DNA of 16,992 bases from NCBI GenBank assembly GCA_013911195.1, contig JACETS010000040.1:1-16992 (forward strand), written 5' to 3'. Made by a program: the position numbers and the translations under genes. The notes below the pieces were generated by a model, which saw nothing but the letters and a program-made list of their open reading frames with translations, was not told the origin of the DNA and searched no databases. The DNA is from Verrucomicrobiales bacterium. GTDB lineage: Bacteria > Verrucomicrobiota > Verrucomicrobiia > Verrucomicrobiales > DEV007. Positions 1 through 6,421 of the stretch are shown piece after piece (the stretch's first letter is position 1; each line of letters opens with the position of its first letter).

Positions 1-771
1 GAATTTGTTGTTGTTGCAGTAATGCAGGAATATGAGGGGGGAGATCCTGATAAGTCTCAAGACTCGTATCTTGTAGCATATTCCAAAGCTTCAGGGAAAA
101 TGGTATGGAAGACAAATAGAACCTACAAAGTAAAATCTGAAACAGGTCAATCATATACAACGCCTTTAGTGGTTGTTAAGGATGACAAAGAAATGATCAT
201 TACATTCGGTTCCGATCATTTGACCGGACACTCTGCTGAAGATGGTAAACTTGTATGGGATTGCGGTGGATATAATCCCAGTGATAAGGCTATGTGGAGA
301 GTTATTGCGTCACCTTCAATTTCTGATGGTATTGTGGTAGTTCCTTATGGAAGAAAAGGACATTTTGCTGCAGTTAAAGCTGACGGAAAAGGAGATGTTA
401 CTAAAACAAATCGCTTGTGGACCAAAAATGTAGGTGCTGACGTTCCAAGTCCTATAGCCCATAATGGTAAAGCATATTTAATTACAGACCGTGGGCACAT
501 TCACTGTTTTGATCTTAAAAATGGTGAAGAGATTTGGGATCAGAAGCTGCCAAGGTCTAGTGCAAGTTACTACTCATCACCTATAATAGCGGGCCAGCGA
601 ATGGTGTTGGCTAGAGAGGATGGAGTTGTAATGGTGATGAAATTATTAGATGGCGGTTTTGAATTGCTTTCCGAAAACAAAATGAACGAACGTTTGATTG
701 CTAGTCCAATTCCCATTGGTGATAACCTTTATTTAAGAGGGCAGAAGCACTTATTTTGTTTGGGTGGCTAA
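1..771 (+). CDS. PQQ-like beta-propeller repeat protein, 3' part
   Basis: The frame is open to the left edge, so the start lies outside the window; 256 residues are visible. PQQ/quinoprotein-type blades recur, each with a small-residue/Asp-Gly turn followed by a Trp strand: AYSKASGKMVW (residues 26-36), SAEDGKLVW (78-86), an irregular one at 121-140 ending RLW, HCFDLKNGEEIW (168-179), and a final blade closing the ring. Such propellers usually lie in the periplasm or are secreted; many lack a quinone cofactor and act as scaffolds (BamB-like) or sugar/alcohol dehydrogenase-like proteins. No catalytic residue can be assigned here, so enzyme versus scaffold is open. Its TAA (769-771) overlaps the folA stop on the other strand. 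Family confidence is high, function unknown. Confidence 0.85.
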   Translation, partial: EFVVVAVMQEYEGGDPDKSQDSYLVAYSKASGKMVWKTNRTYKVKSETGQSYTTPLVVVKDDKEMIITFGSDHLTGHSAEDGKLVWDCGGYNPSDKAMWRVIASPSISDGIVVVPYGRKGHFAAVKADGKGDVTKTNRLWTKNVGADVPSPIAHNGKAYLITDRGHIHCFDLKNGEEIWDQKLPRSSASYYSSPIIAGQRMVLAREDGVVMVMKLLDGGFELLSENKMNERLIASPIPIGDNLYLRGQKHLFCLGG

Positions 772-1271
772 ATCTCATAGCCCTTTAGTACATATTTCCT
801 GATTTCAAAATCATTGTTTTCAAACATTATTTCTTTTAATGAATATTTAGATTCAAATTCAGGAAAGGATGCGTCCCCTGAATATTCATTAAAGATGTAT
901 GTAAGATAAATTTCTTTCGTCCAGTTTAGTAAGGCTTCATAGATCTGTGATCCACCAATAATATAAACAGGTTCGGATGAATTCTCATATTGGCATAACA
1001 AATCTTCAACATTATTGAAAATATGAACGCCTTCACGAGGCTTCATGCTTGTGCTCAAAACAACATTTTTTCTTTGAGGTAAAGGCCTGCCAATCGATTC
1101 AAAGGTTTTCCTTCCCATTACTACTGTCGAGTTCAATGTAAGTTTTTTGAAGAATTTTAGATCTTCAGAAAAATGCCAGGGAAGTTCACCGTTTTTGCCA
1201 ATGACTCTGTTGCTGCTCATGGCAGCGACTGCTTTGAAATTGTATGAAGCCTCAATGCTTTTCTTACTCAT
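768..1271 (-). CDS. folA: dihydrofolate reductase
   Basis: Reduces dihydrofolate to tetrahydrofolate with NADPH in the cytoplasm, regenerating the cofactor that the adjacent ThyA oxidises. The 167 residues align end to end with bacterial DHFR: AAMSSNRVIGKNGELPW (residues 16-32), the catalytic acid as D37 (equivalent to E. coli D27), the NADPH-binding MGRKTFESIGRPLP block (52-65) and VYIIGGSQIYE in the second half. An N-terminal extension of about ten residues precedes the first strand. The start is fixed by an ATGA overlap with the thyA stop, which points to translational coupling. The gene ends in a stop codon overlapping that of the convergent gene. Very likely correct. Confidence 0.97.
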   Translation of the reverse strand: MSKKSIEASYNFKAVAAMSSNRVIGKNGELPWHFSEDLKFFKKLTLNSTVVMGRKTFESIGRPLPQRKNVVLSTSMKPREGVHIFNNVEDLLCQYENSSEPVYIIGGSQIYEALLNWTKEIYLTYIFNEYSGDASFPEFESKYSLKEIMFENNDFEIRKYVLKGYEI

Positions 1272-2068
1272 ACAGCAATTGGAGCTGAGATCGATGGGTG
1301 AGGATTATAACCATCCAGTTTAAAGTCCTCAAAAGTGAACTCATCTATAGATGTTATATTTGGATTTATGATCATTTTAGGTAATTCTCGTGGTTCTCTT
1401 TGTAGTTGAGTGTTAACCTGATCAAGATGATTTGAGTATATATGAAGGTCGCCGAATGTATGAACAAACTCAGCAGCTTTAAGAGAGCAAACTTGTGCTA
1501 TCATCATTGTTAACAATGAGTAGCTAGCTATGTTAAAAGGAACACCTAAAAATAGATCTGCTGACCTTTGATAAAGTTGACAGCTCAATTCATTAGAATC
1601 TGTATCAACATATAATTGAAAAAAAGCATGACATGGAGGTAGTGCCATTTTGTTTAATTCGCCAGGATTCCATGCGCTGACTATATGGCGTCTGCTGTTA
1701 GGATTATTTTTGATGTTTTCTATTAACTCATTTATTTGGTCAATAATTGATCCATCGGATTTTCTCCATTTTCTCCATTGTTCTCCATAAACTGGTCCGA
1801 GGTTTCCATTATCATCAGCCCATTCATCCCATATTGTTACTTTATTTTCTTTTAAATATTTGATGTTTGTGTCTCCTTTAAGAAACCAAAGCAATTCATG
1901 TATGATAGATCTTAAATGAAGTTTTTTTGTTGTTAAGCAAGGGAAGGATTCTCTTAGATTGAATCGAGCTTGTGCTCCGAAGACTGATATTGTGCCTGTT
2001 CCCGTTCTATCACTTCTTGTTTTGCCTTCATCCAGAACTAGCTTAAGGAGTCGTTGGTACTCTTTCAT
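1268..2068 (-). CDS. thyA: thymidylate synthase
   Basis: Converts dUMP to dTMP using 5,10-methylene-tetrahydrofolate as methyl donor and reductant, releasing dihydrofolate. The 266 residues are full length for ThyA (E. coli 264). Visible signatures are R21 in RTGTGT, the phosphate-binding pair R126-R127 in SRRHIVSAWNP, the catalytic nucleophile C146 in PPCHAFFQ, R168 in QRSADLFLGVPFN, H209/Y211 in HIYSNH, and the C-terminal APIAV that closes over the active site. folA follows with a 4-base overlap, the classic pairing because ThyA activity requires DHFR. No strong Shine-Dalgarno site is seen before the ATG. It lies 69 bases downstream of the GspG-like gene and may have its own promoter there. 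Confidence 0.98.
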   Translation of the reverse strand: MKEYQRLLKLVLDEGKTRSDRTGTGTISVFGAQARFNLRESFPCLTTKKLHLRSIIHELLWFLKGDTNIKYLKENKVTIWDEWADDNGNLGPVYGEQWRKWRKSDGSIIDQINELIENIKNNPNSRRHIVSAWNPGELNKMALPPCHAFFQLYVDTDSNELSCQLYQRSADLFLGVPFNIASYSLLTMMIAQVCSLKAAEFVHTFGDLHIYSNHLDQVNTQLQREPRELPKMIINPNITSIDEFTFEDFKLDGYNPHPSISAPIAV

Positions 2069-2137
2069 TTGAATATGTAATTTGTTAATGATTGCCTGGC
2101 ATTAAATCAAGATAATAATGAAAGTGGTATGCTAGAA

Positions 2138-2533
2138 TTAATTAATTCGAATGTCATCAAAGTCGTCAGTTGTCTTGTTTTTACCTGATGAAAAAACTTC
2201 GATTCGTTTAGAAGAAAATCGGTAAATTAATGGAGTGTTCCAGTAATCAACTAAAATTCCTTTTTTTATAATTGTATCCCTTGGAGATAAATATTTCTTA
2301 TTTCTTCCATTTTCACCTAAAAGTTTTGAGGTGCTCTCTGGATTGTTCTGAGTGATTATATGATCAGGATAATCATTATTGTAATTTTCTAATGCTGAAC
2401 TTATGGAGATAAGTGAATTTTTAATGATCTTAATTTTTAATTTTGGCCAAATCGCTAGATAAAAAGTAGAGGATAAAAAGAATAATAGCGATGATGTAAT
2501 TACTATTGTTTTCAAACATCCTCTGTTCATCAA
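2138..2533 (-). CDS. GspG-like (pseudopilin-type) single-pass membrane protein
   Basis: A 131-residue protein with one N-terminal hydrophobic segment (about residues 8-30) and a small extracytoplasmic domain. After the membrane helix comes an amphipathic stretch with ALENYNNDYPDH. The C-terminal part reads DYWNTPLIYRF, then SSGKNKTTDDFDDI, matching the DPWGxPYxY and SxGxDxxxGTxDDI pattern of the major type II pseudopilin GspG. The prepilin peptidase site (G then FTLxE) is not seen, so it may be a pseudopilin-fold derivative that stays membrane-anchored. It lies between the azurin-like gene (59 bases upstream) and thyA. Two adjacent ATG codons could start it. The fold resemblance is by motif only and the function is unknown. 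Confidence 0.6.
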   Translation of the reverse strand: MMNRGCLKTIVITSSLLFFLSSTFYLAIWPKLKIKIIKNSLISISSALENYNNDYPDHIITQNNPESTSKLLGENGRNKKYLSPRDTIIKKGILVDYWNTPLIYRFSSKRIEVFSSGKNKTTDDFDDIRIN

Positions 2534-2592
2534 CTAGTAATGAATGACAACAAAATTAAGTGGTGTGATATTTTTTTTGGGATGTGATTTGG

Positions 2593-3051
2593 TTACTTTG
2601 ATTCGGTAACTTTTAATATTGAATTCATAAGTCTCCAATGTCCGGGGAAAGTGCAAATAATTGGATATGTACCAGGTTTATCAATTTTGAAAACAATTTT
2701 TTCTGAACCTCCAGGATTAACAAGTTTCGAGGCAGAAATGATATCTTTGCTTTCTGGCACATAGTGCTTTTTCATTGCCTCAGGATCTGTGAGCATAGCA
2801 TCAGCCAGAGCGCCAACCTTATCCTTAGTATTAGGCTTTAAGATTAAAATGTTGTGTTGCAAAACATCTGGATTTTTGAAATCTAATTCAATTGTGCCTA
2901 CCTTGGCGGTTATCTCTGTTTTGGTAAACTTCATCGTTCCTGGAGGATTGCCTACAGCTGATAGTTCAATTTTTTGAACTGATTTTTTATCATCTGAAAA
3001 GACTGATGTTGTTATTAGTGTGACGATTAATGAAATGCTTATTATCTTCAT
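2593..3051 (-). CDS. azurin-like secreted type 1 copper protein
   Basis: A 152-residue cupredoxin with a signal peptide (residues 1 to about 19, MKIISISLIVTLITTSVFS), so exported to the periplasm. The blue-copper ligands are visible: H66 in LQHNILIL, then C133, H138 and M142 in the loop CTFPGHWRLM, with exactly azurin's Cys-x4-His-x3-Met spacing. NPPGTMKF near the N-terminus also resembles azurin-type proteins of PVC bacteria, where this domain is often fused to heme-binding dehydrogenases; here it stands alone. Expected role: one-electron carrier. It follows the AhbAB-like gene by 20 bases on the same strand, so co-transcription with the heme genes is likely. The redox partner cannot be deduced from the window. 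Confidence 0.9.
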   Translation of the reverse strand: MKIISISLIVTLITTSVFSDDKKSVQKIELSAVGNPPGTMKFTKTEITAKVGTIELDFKNPDVLQHNILILKPNTKDKVGALADAMLTDPEAMKKHYVPESKDIISASKLVNPGGSEKIVFKIDKPGTYPIICTFPGHWRLMNSILKVTESK

Positions 3052-3071
3052 GTTTAATATTTAATTGTAAT

Positions 3072-4181
3072 TTATATTACGGTTGAATAGTTTTTTTGGT
3101 GCCATTCTTTGTAAATAGCAGGTGAAATCTCAGATGGTTTAATTTCACTTCTTCCACCCCAGAAAACATTTGTGTATAAAACTTCAATACCAATATCATT
3201 GAGGTGTTGATCTATAGCTTCTTTATGTTTCATGACTAGATCTTTATCAGTGCCATGTACAACCCCCATTATGTTAACATCACCAAAATTCTTCCCGCCC
3301 TCTCTCCAATAACAATGAGTGAGTATATGATGGCGACCGATTTCTGAGCCTGCGATCTGCTGCTGCCCTTCTTTAACTTTCCAATGAAAAAGACCATTGA
3401 ATCTAGTTACGCGCTTTCCTGAGGAGGATGGTTTCACGTGTTCTAAAAATGTTGAGAACCTACCAATGACCTTCTTTTCATCAAGTTGATGGGCTGTTTT
3501 AATGAAGGTATCTTTTGAAAGACCTATGGCTTTAGATCTTTCTAGCCATGGATCATTATTTATTTCATTAATTTGAAGCTCTTCTTTAATAGCTAACAAA
3601 ACTTCCCACTCAATGGGTGAGAGTTCCACAACGTTAGTGGTCATCATTGTAGCAGGATTATCGGATTTTGAGCCTGGAGGTAATTTTTTTCGTCTTACAT
3701 GACCAACTCCTAATGTAAAAATACCTTTTGCTGGCATTAATATATATTCTTCTGCATTGACGATGGATTTTATTTTTTGAGCATGTTCGTCCAATGATTC
3801 TCCCTGTGGGACCTTTAATGTTGTCCAAAGCTTGAATTCTGACCCTGTAATTTTTCTATCTGTTGATCTGATTACCACATGCCCACTAAATGGATCTTCT
3901 TTAAACATGAACTCGAATGCTTTTTCAAGTTTGGCATCATCGATTTTCCACGCACAGAGTGCTCCGTGAGCAAGTTTGGTTGCAAGCAATGTTTGTCTGA
4001 CCCTTCTGATAACACCTGCCTTAAGCATTGATTGTATTCTTTCGAGTACAATATCTAAGTTGAGTTCTGCCTTCTTAGCAATTTCTTGGAAAGGGGTCTC
4101 CTGAAAACCGCTAATCATGTCTTCAGATATCGAAAGAATCTTGGAGTTAATTGGATCGTCGTGTTCTGTGGGGATGGACAT
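3072..4181 (-). CDS. fused AhbA/AhbB-like (NirDL-type) AsnC-family protein
   Basis: A 369-residue protein made of two AsnC/Lrp-like halves. Half one has a winged-helix segment (about 12-66, ending LKAGVIRRVRQ) and a ferredoxin-like domain (about 72-165, GHVVIRS 100-106, LWTTLKVPQG 118-127). Half two repeats the plan: helix-turn-helix 188-245, ending KKVIGRFSTF, then FNGLFHWKV, ILTHCYWR (286-293) and NIMGVVHG (303-310). The HCYxR and VHG signatures are those of siroheme decarboxylase subunits AhbB/NirL, which remove two acetate carboxyls from siroheme on the way to heme or heme d1. The first half lacks HCY. It starts 5 bases after hemQ. A role as heme-responsive regulator is the alternative; enzyme versus regulator is not settled by sequence. 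Confidence 0.82.
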   Translation of the reverse strand: MSIPTEHDDPINSKILSISEDMISGFQETPFQEIAKKAELNLDIVLERIQSMLKAGVIRRVRQTLLATKLAHGALCAWKIDDAKLEKAFEFMFKEDPFSGHVVIRSTDRKITGSEFKLWTTLKVPQGESLDEHAQKIKSIVNAEEYILMPAKGIFTLGVGHVRRKKLPPGSKSDNPATMMTTNVVELSPIEWEVLLAIKEELQINEINNDPWLERSKAIGLSKDTFIKTAHQLDEKKVIGRFSTFLEHVKPSSSGKRVTRFNGLFHWKVKEGQQQIAGSEIGRHHILTHCYWREGGKNFGDVNIMGVVHGTDKDLVMKHKEAIDQHLNDIGIEVLYTNVFWGGRSEIKPSEISPAIYKEWHQKNYSTVI

Positions 4182-4186
4182 AAGTT

Positions 4187-5020
4187 TTATAAGCCAACTC
4201 TTCTAAAGAGCTCGTCAAGTGGTAGTTGTAAGCCGATGTAAAAATCACCAAATTCACCATATTTTACGGACACCTCATCGAACCTCATTTGATAAACAAT
4301 GGATTTTATTTCGAATGAATTTTTTGCGAATAATGTTACGCCCCATTCAGAATCATCTAAACCGACAGAGCCAGTTATAAGTTGTCTAATTTTTCCTGCC
4401 CACCGTCTTCCAACTTTTCCGTGTTCGGCCATTAACCTTTTACGAACATCATGATCAAGTGCATACCAATTATTTACTTCACCTCTTCGTTTGGCCATAC
4501 TATAAAAGCAAAAAACTGGCCAGTCAGGCATGCCTGGGTAAAGTTTATCATTTGTGTATTTGGTCATGTGTTTATTGAATTCATCAATTGCATTGTTGTA
4601 TTCGTCAGTATCCTTGGTTAAACCTCGTTCCTTCTGAAGGACATTTTGACCGTATTCCTCAGGAGTAGTCATGTAATCACCTGTTTCTGTCATGGATAAA
4701 TAACTAAAGCTTGGTGTTAGGATGTCAGGGCCAAGAGCTATGGTAAGTTGTTTTTCGAAAAGATTAGCTTTATGTAAGTCATCTGTAAGAAGCATGAAAC
4801 CTATATCAGCTTTAGGAGTGACAATGCTGAAGGATAATAATTGAGTATTGGGAGTGCTTCTTATGTCTTGAATTAGCTTTGTTAAATCAGTTTTAGCCTT
4901 CAGTTGTTCTTCCTCTGATAGGATAGACCATTGAGCGTGGTCAATTTGGTAAAATAAATGTATTACATGCCATCCCTCGTTTGGTATGATTTGATCCTCC
5001 TCTGAATAATTGTTTGTCAT
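4187..5020 (-). CDS. hemQ: coproheme decarboxylase HemQ (chlorite dismutase family)
   Basis: Converts coproheme III to heme b by two oxidative decarboxylations, the final step of coproporphyrin-dependent heme synthesis. The C-terminal half is diagnostic: catalytic tyrosine Y173 in FCFYSMAKRR, NWYAL (184-188), proximal heme ligand H200 in MAEHGKVGR, the distal position Q213 in RQLITGS, and EWGVTLF through MRFDE to YGEFGDFYIG. Gln rather than Arg at the distal site argues for HemQ and against true chlorite dismutase. At 277 residues it is longer than Firmicutes HemQ (about 250), with an insertion at about 115-160. A GGAG site (complement 5031-5034) lies 9 bases before the ATG, inside the end of the preceding gene. 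Confidence 0.95.
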   Translation of the reverse strand: MTNNYSEEDQIIPNEGWHVIHLFYQIDHAQWSILSEEEQLKAKTDLTKLIQDIRSTPNTQLLSFSIVTPKADIGFMLLTDDLHKANLFEKQLTIALGPDILTPSFSYLSMTETGDYMTTPEEYGQNVLQKERGLTKDTDEYNNAIDEFNKHMTKYTNDKLYPGMPDWPVFCFYSMAKRRGEVNNWYALDHDVRKRLMAEHGKVGRRWAGKIRQLITGSVGLDDSEWGVTLFAKNSFEIKSIVYQMRFDEVSVKYGEFGDFYIGLQLPLDELFRRVGL

Positions 5021-5022
5021 TT

Positions 5023-5658
5023 TTAAGAATCTCCGTTTAGAAGTTTTCCCGGAATTTTAAAAGTTGATATTGGGTTCCATTGGTTTCCATCTAAGCTTTC
5101 GCTTAATGTGATTGTCCACTTCTCAGAATTCATAGAAGAGTCATCTGATTTGTAATCAATGAATTTAAGTAAATTTTCTAAACCCTTAGTGGATCGGATA
5201 ACAAAATTGTTACTAAACTTTATGGTTTGAGGATCACCTTGGATTTTACCTGTAGAGCTTTTAAATAAAACTTGTAGAAATCCTTCAGATTTGAATTCAG
5301 CTTTGTTTATTTTTAATATAGGAATCACCGCACTTGGAGAGGACAGTTGTTCTAAATGTGGGCTCTTTTCCCATCCGCAATCTATTTCAAGAATCTGAAT
5401 TTCAGCTCCATTGATTACCTTTGGTGGATAATTTATAATCGAGGATGTCTGGCTTATGGATTCATTTTTTGTAATTAAATACTTTGAACCTATTACTGGT
5501 ATTGAAGCTAAACATACCAAAATCACTATTGCAGAACATATTTTAGAGCCGATTCGAATTTTTTTTTTGTTTATTGATTGAATCGAGTTCGTCGAATCGG
5601 AATTTTCATCAATCCCCAAATCAAGTGATCTATCATTATCTGGAACTTTTTCGCTCAT
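5023..5658 (-). CDS. unrecognised single-pass membrane protein heading the heme cluster
   Basis: A 211-residue protein I do not recognise. Residues 1-36 are polar and acidic, then basic (INKKKIRIGSK), giving a cytoplasmic tail. Residues about 38-60 (ICSAIVILVCLASIPVIG and onward) are one membrane helix. The remaining 150 residues form a predicted extracytoplasmic domain rich in beta-prone strands, with a single Cys in EIDCGWEKSP. No catalytic motif stands out. The stop is 2 bases before the hemQ ATG and contains its ribosome binding site, so this is the first gene of the hemQ run. A link to heme or redox handling is inferred from position only. The coding strand has ten consecutive A bases (complement 5559-5568) just before the membrane helix. 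Confidence 0.75.
   Translation of the reverse strand: MSEKVPDNDRSLDLGIDENSDSTNSIQSINKKKIRIGSKICSAIVILVCLASIPVIGSKYLITKNESISQTSSIINYPPKVINGAEIQILEIDCGWEKSPHLEQLSSPSAVIPILKINKAEFKSEGFLQVLFKSSTGKIQGDPQTIKFSNNFVIRSTKGLENLLKFIDYKSDDSSMNSEKWTITLSESLDGNQWNPISTFKIPGKLLNGDS
5031..5034 (-). promoter_or_regulatory. Shine-Dalgarno site of hemQ
   Basis: The minus strand reads GGAG here, followed by A and nine bases before the hemQ ATG. It lies inside the last codons of the preceding open frame, so hemQ is probably translated in coupling with that gene. It is one of the few clear ribosome binding sites in the window. Confidence 0.75.
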
Positions 5659-5799
5659 AAATCAGAATTTTTCTGTGAATATATGGTAATTCTTAGATGT
5701 TATTTGTATATTTGCTATTATTATTAAGAAAATATATTGCTTATCACATTATTAATATAATTTATACGTATTAACCAAATATTTCCTAGATTTTAAATA
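5659..5799. promoter_or_regulatory. divergent promoter region, hemQ cluster / ferredoxin group
   Basis: This 141-base, very AT-rich spacer lies between two diverging start codons, so promoters for both directions should lie here. A perfect TATAAT occurs on the plus strand at 5756-5761, 38 bases before the ferredoxin ATG, but I see no good -35 element at the right distance, and such a hexamer is not rare in AT-rich DNA. A 5-bp stem, CAGAA/TTCTG (5663-5675), lies just upstream of the minus-strand gene. Assignment rests on gene orientation more than on motifs. Confidence 0.5.
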
Positions 5800-6036
5800 A
5801 TGGCTGACAAAGAAAACCGCTACGAAGATAACGCCCAAGGGCAATATTATGTTGATGACCAATGTATTGACTGTGATTTATGCAGAGAGACAGCGCCTGA
5901 TAACTTTACTAGGCAAGAGGAAGGGGGCTATTCATATCTATATAAACAGCCTGAGAGTGATGAGGAAAAAGAACTTTGTGAGGAGGCCCTAGAGGGTTGC
6001 CCAGTTGAGGCTATCGGTGATGATGGGCACGAGTAA
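5800..6036 (+). CDS. single [4Fe-4S] ferredoxin
   Basis: A small acidic 78-residue electron carrier. The cluster ligands are C22, C25 and C28 in CIDCDLC plus C67 in EGCPVEAI, the arrangement of single-cluster Bacillus-type ferredoxins in which the second cluster has been lost. C60 is an additional cysteine not needed for the cluster. APDNF after the third Cys and the long acidic stretch before GCP fit the family. It is the first gene of a plus-strand group with 7 bases to the next gene. The redox partner is unknown; the diverging neighbour is the hemQ cluster, and whether the two are functionally related cannot be told from sequence. Confidence 0.92.
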   Translation: MADKENRYEDNAQGQYYVDDQCIDCDLCRETAPDNFTRQEEGGYSYLYKQPESDEEKELCEEALEGCPVEAIGDDGHE

Positions 6037-6043
6037 TATTTAA

Positions 6044-6421
6044 ATGCCGAAAAAAAAAAGTTCTCATAAAGTATACCTAAAGAGAAAGCTTCTTGAAGAG
6101 TGGAGGGGATTACCACTACCAAGAAAGACCAAGCCAGCTAAGTCACTTTCCAATGAGGTTGGTAACGCTCTCGACTTGCTTGGAGTCGGTGCCTCTATCA
6201 CTGAATCTGATATTATGACTGCATGGAATGATATGATGCCTAAAGTTATTTCAGAAAATACTAGGCCTACGGCATTTCAAAATGGTTACATTGAAATTAG
6301 TGTTTTACAGCCATCTATTTTATATACCCTGGACCGTCAAATGAAAATGGATATAATAAAAAAATTTCAAAGTGTCTTTGGTAAATCAAATCTAAAAGGA
6401 GTAAATTTTCGGCTTGGTTAA
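6044..6421 (+). CDS. DUF721 / DciA-like protein
   Basis: A 125-residue basic protein of the DUF721 family. The N-terminus is Lys/Arg-rich (MPKKKSSHKVYLKRK). The family domain occupies about residues 40-125: MTAWNDMMPKVISENTRP, then GYIEISVLQPSILYTLDRQ, then IIKKFQSVFG and the terminal LKGVNFRLG. DciA members of this family help load the replicative helicase DnaB in bacteria lacking DnaC/DnaI; that role is plausible here but not shown. The start codon is followed by CCG and ten consecutive A bases (6050-6059). The 3' end overlaps the next gene by 8 bases. Confidence 0.78.
   Translation: MPKKKSSHKVYLKRKLLEEWRGLPLPRKTKPAKSLSNEVGNALDLLGVGASITESDIMTAWNDMMPKVISENTRPTAFQNGYIEISVLQPSILYTLDRQMKMDIIKKFQSVFGKSNLKGVNFRLG
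6396..6401 (+). promoter_or_regulatory. Shine-Dalgarno site deciding the HAD gene start
   Basis: AAGGAG lies within the end of the preceding frame, 12 bases before TTG 6414 and 33 bases before the next in-frame candidate GTG 6435. The spacing is somewhat long for the TTG but impossible for the GTG, so it favours the TTG start and an 8-base overlap with the upstream gene. Confidence 0.5.

Noticed and set aside
2085..2105. TTAATG/CATTAA inverted repeat upstream of thyA as a terminator or operator
   Set aside because: Only 6 bp of AT-rich pairing with no T-tract; not distinguishable from chance.
4187..5020. True chlorite dismutase instead of HemQ
   Set aside because: The distal residue is Gln (Q213), not the Arg required for chlorite chemistry, and the Y173/H200 arrangement matches HemQ.
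5928..6122. Minus-strand open frame of 64 codons across the ferredoxin/DUF721 junction
   Set aside because: It lies opposite two well-supported genes, has no recognisable motif and no ribosome binding site; a shadow frame.
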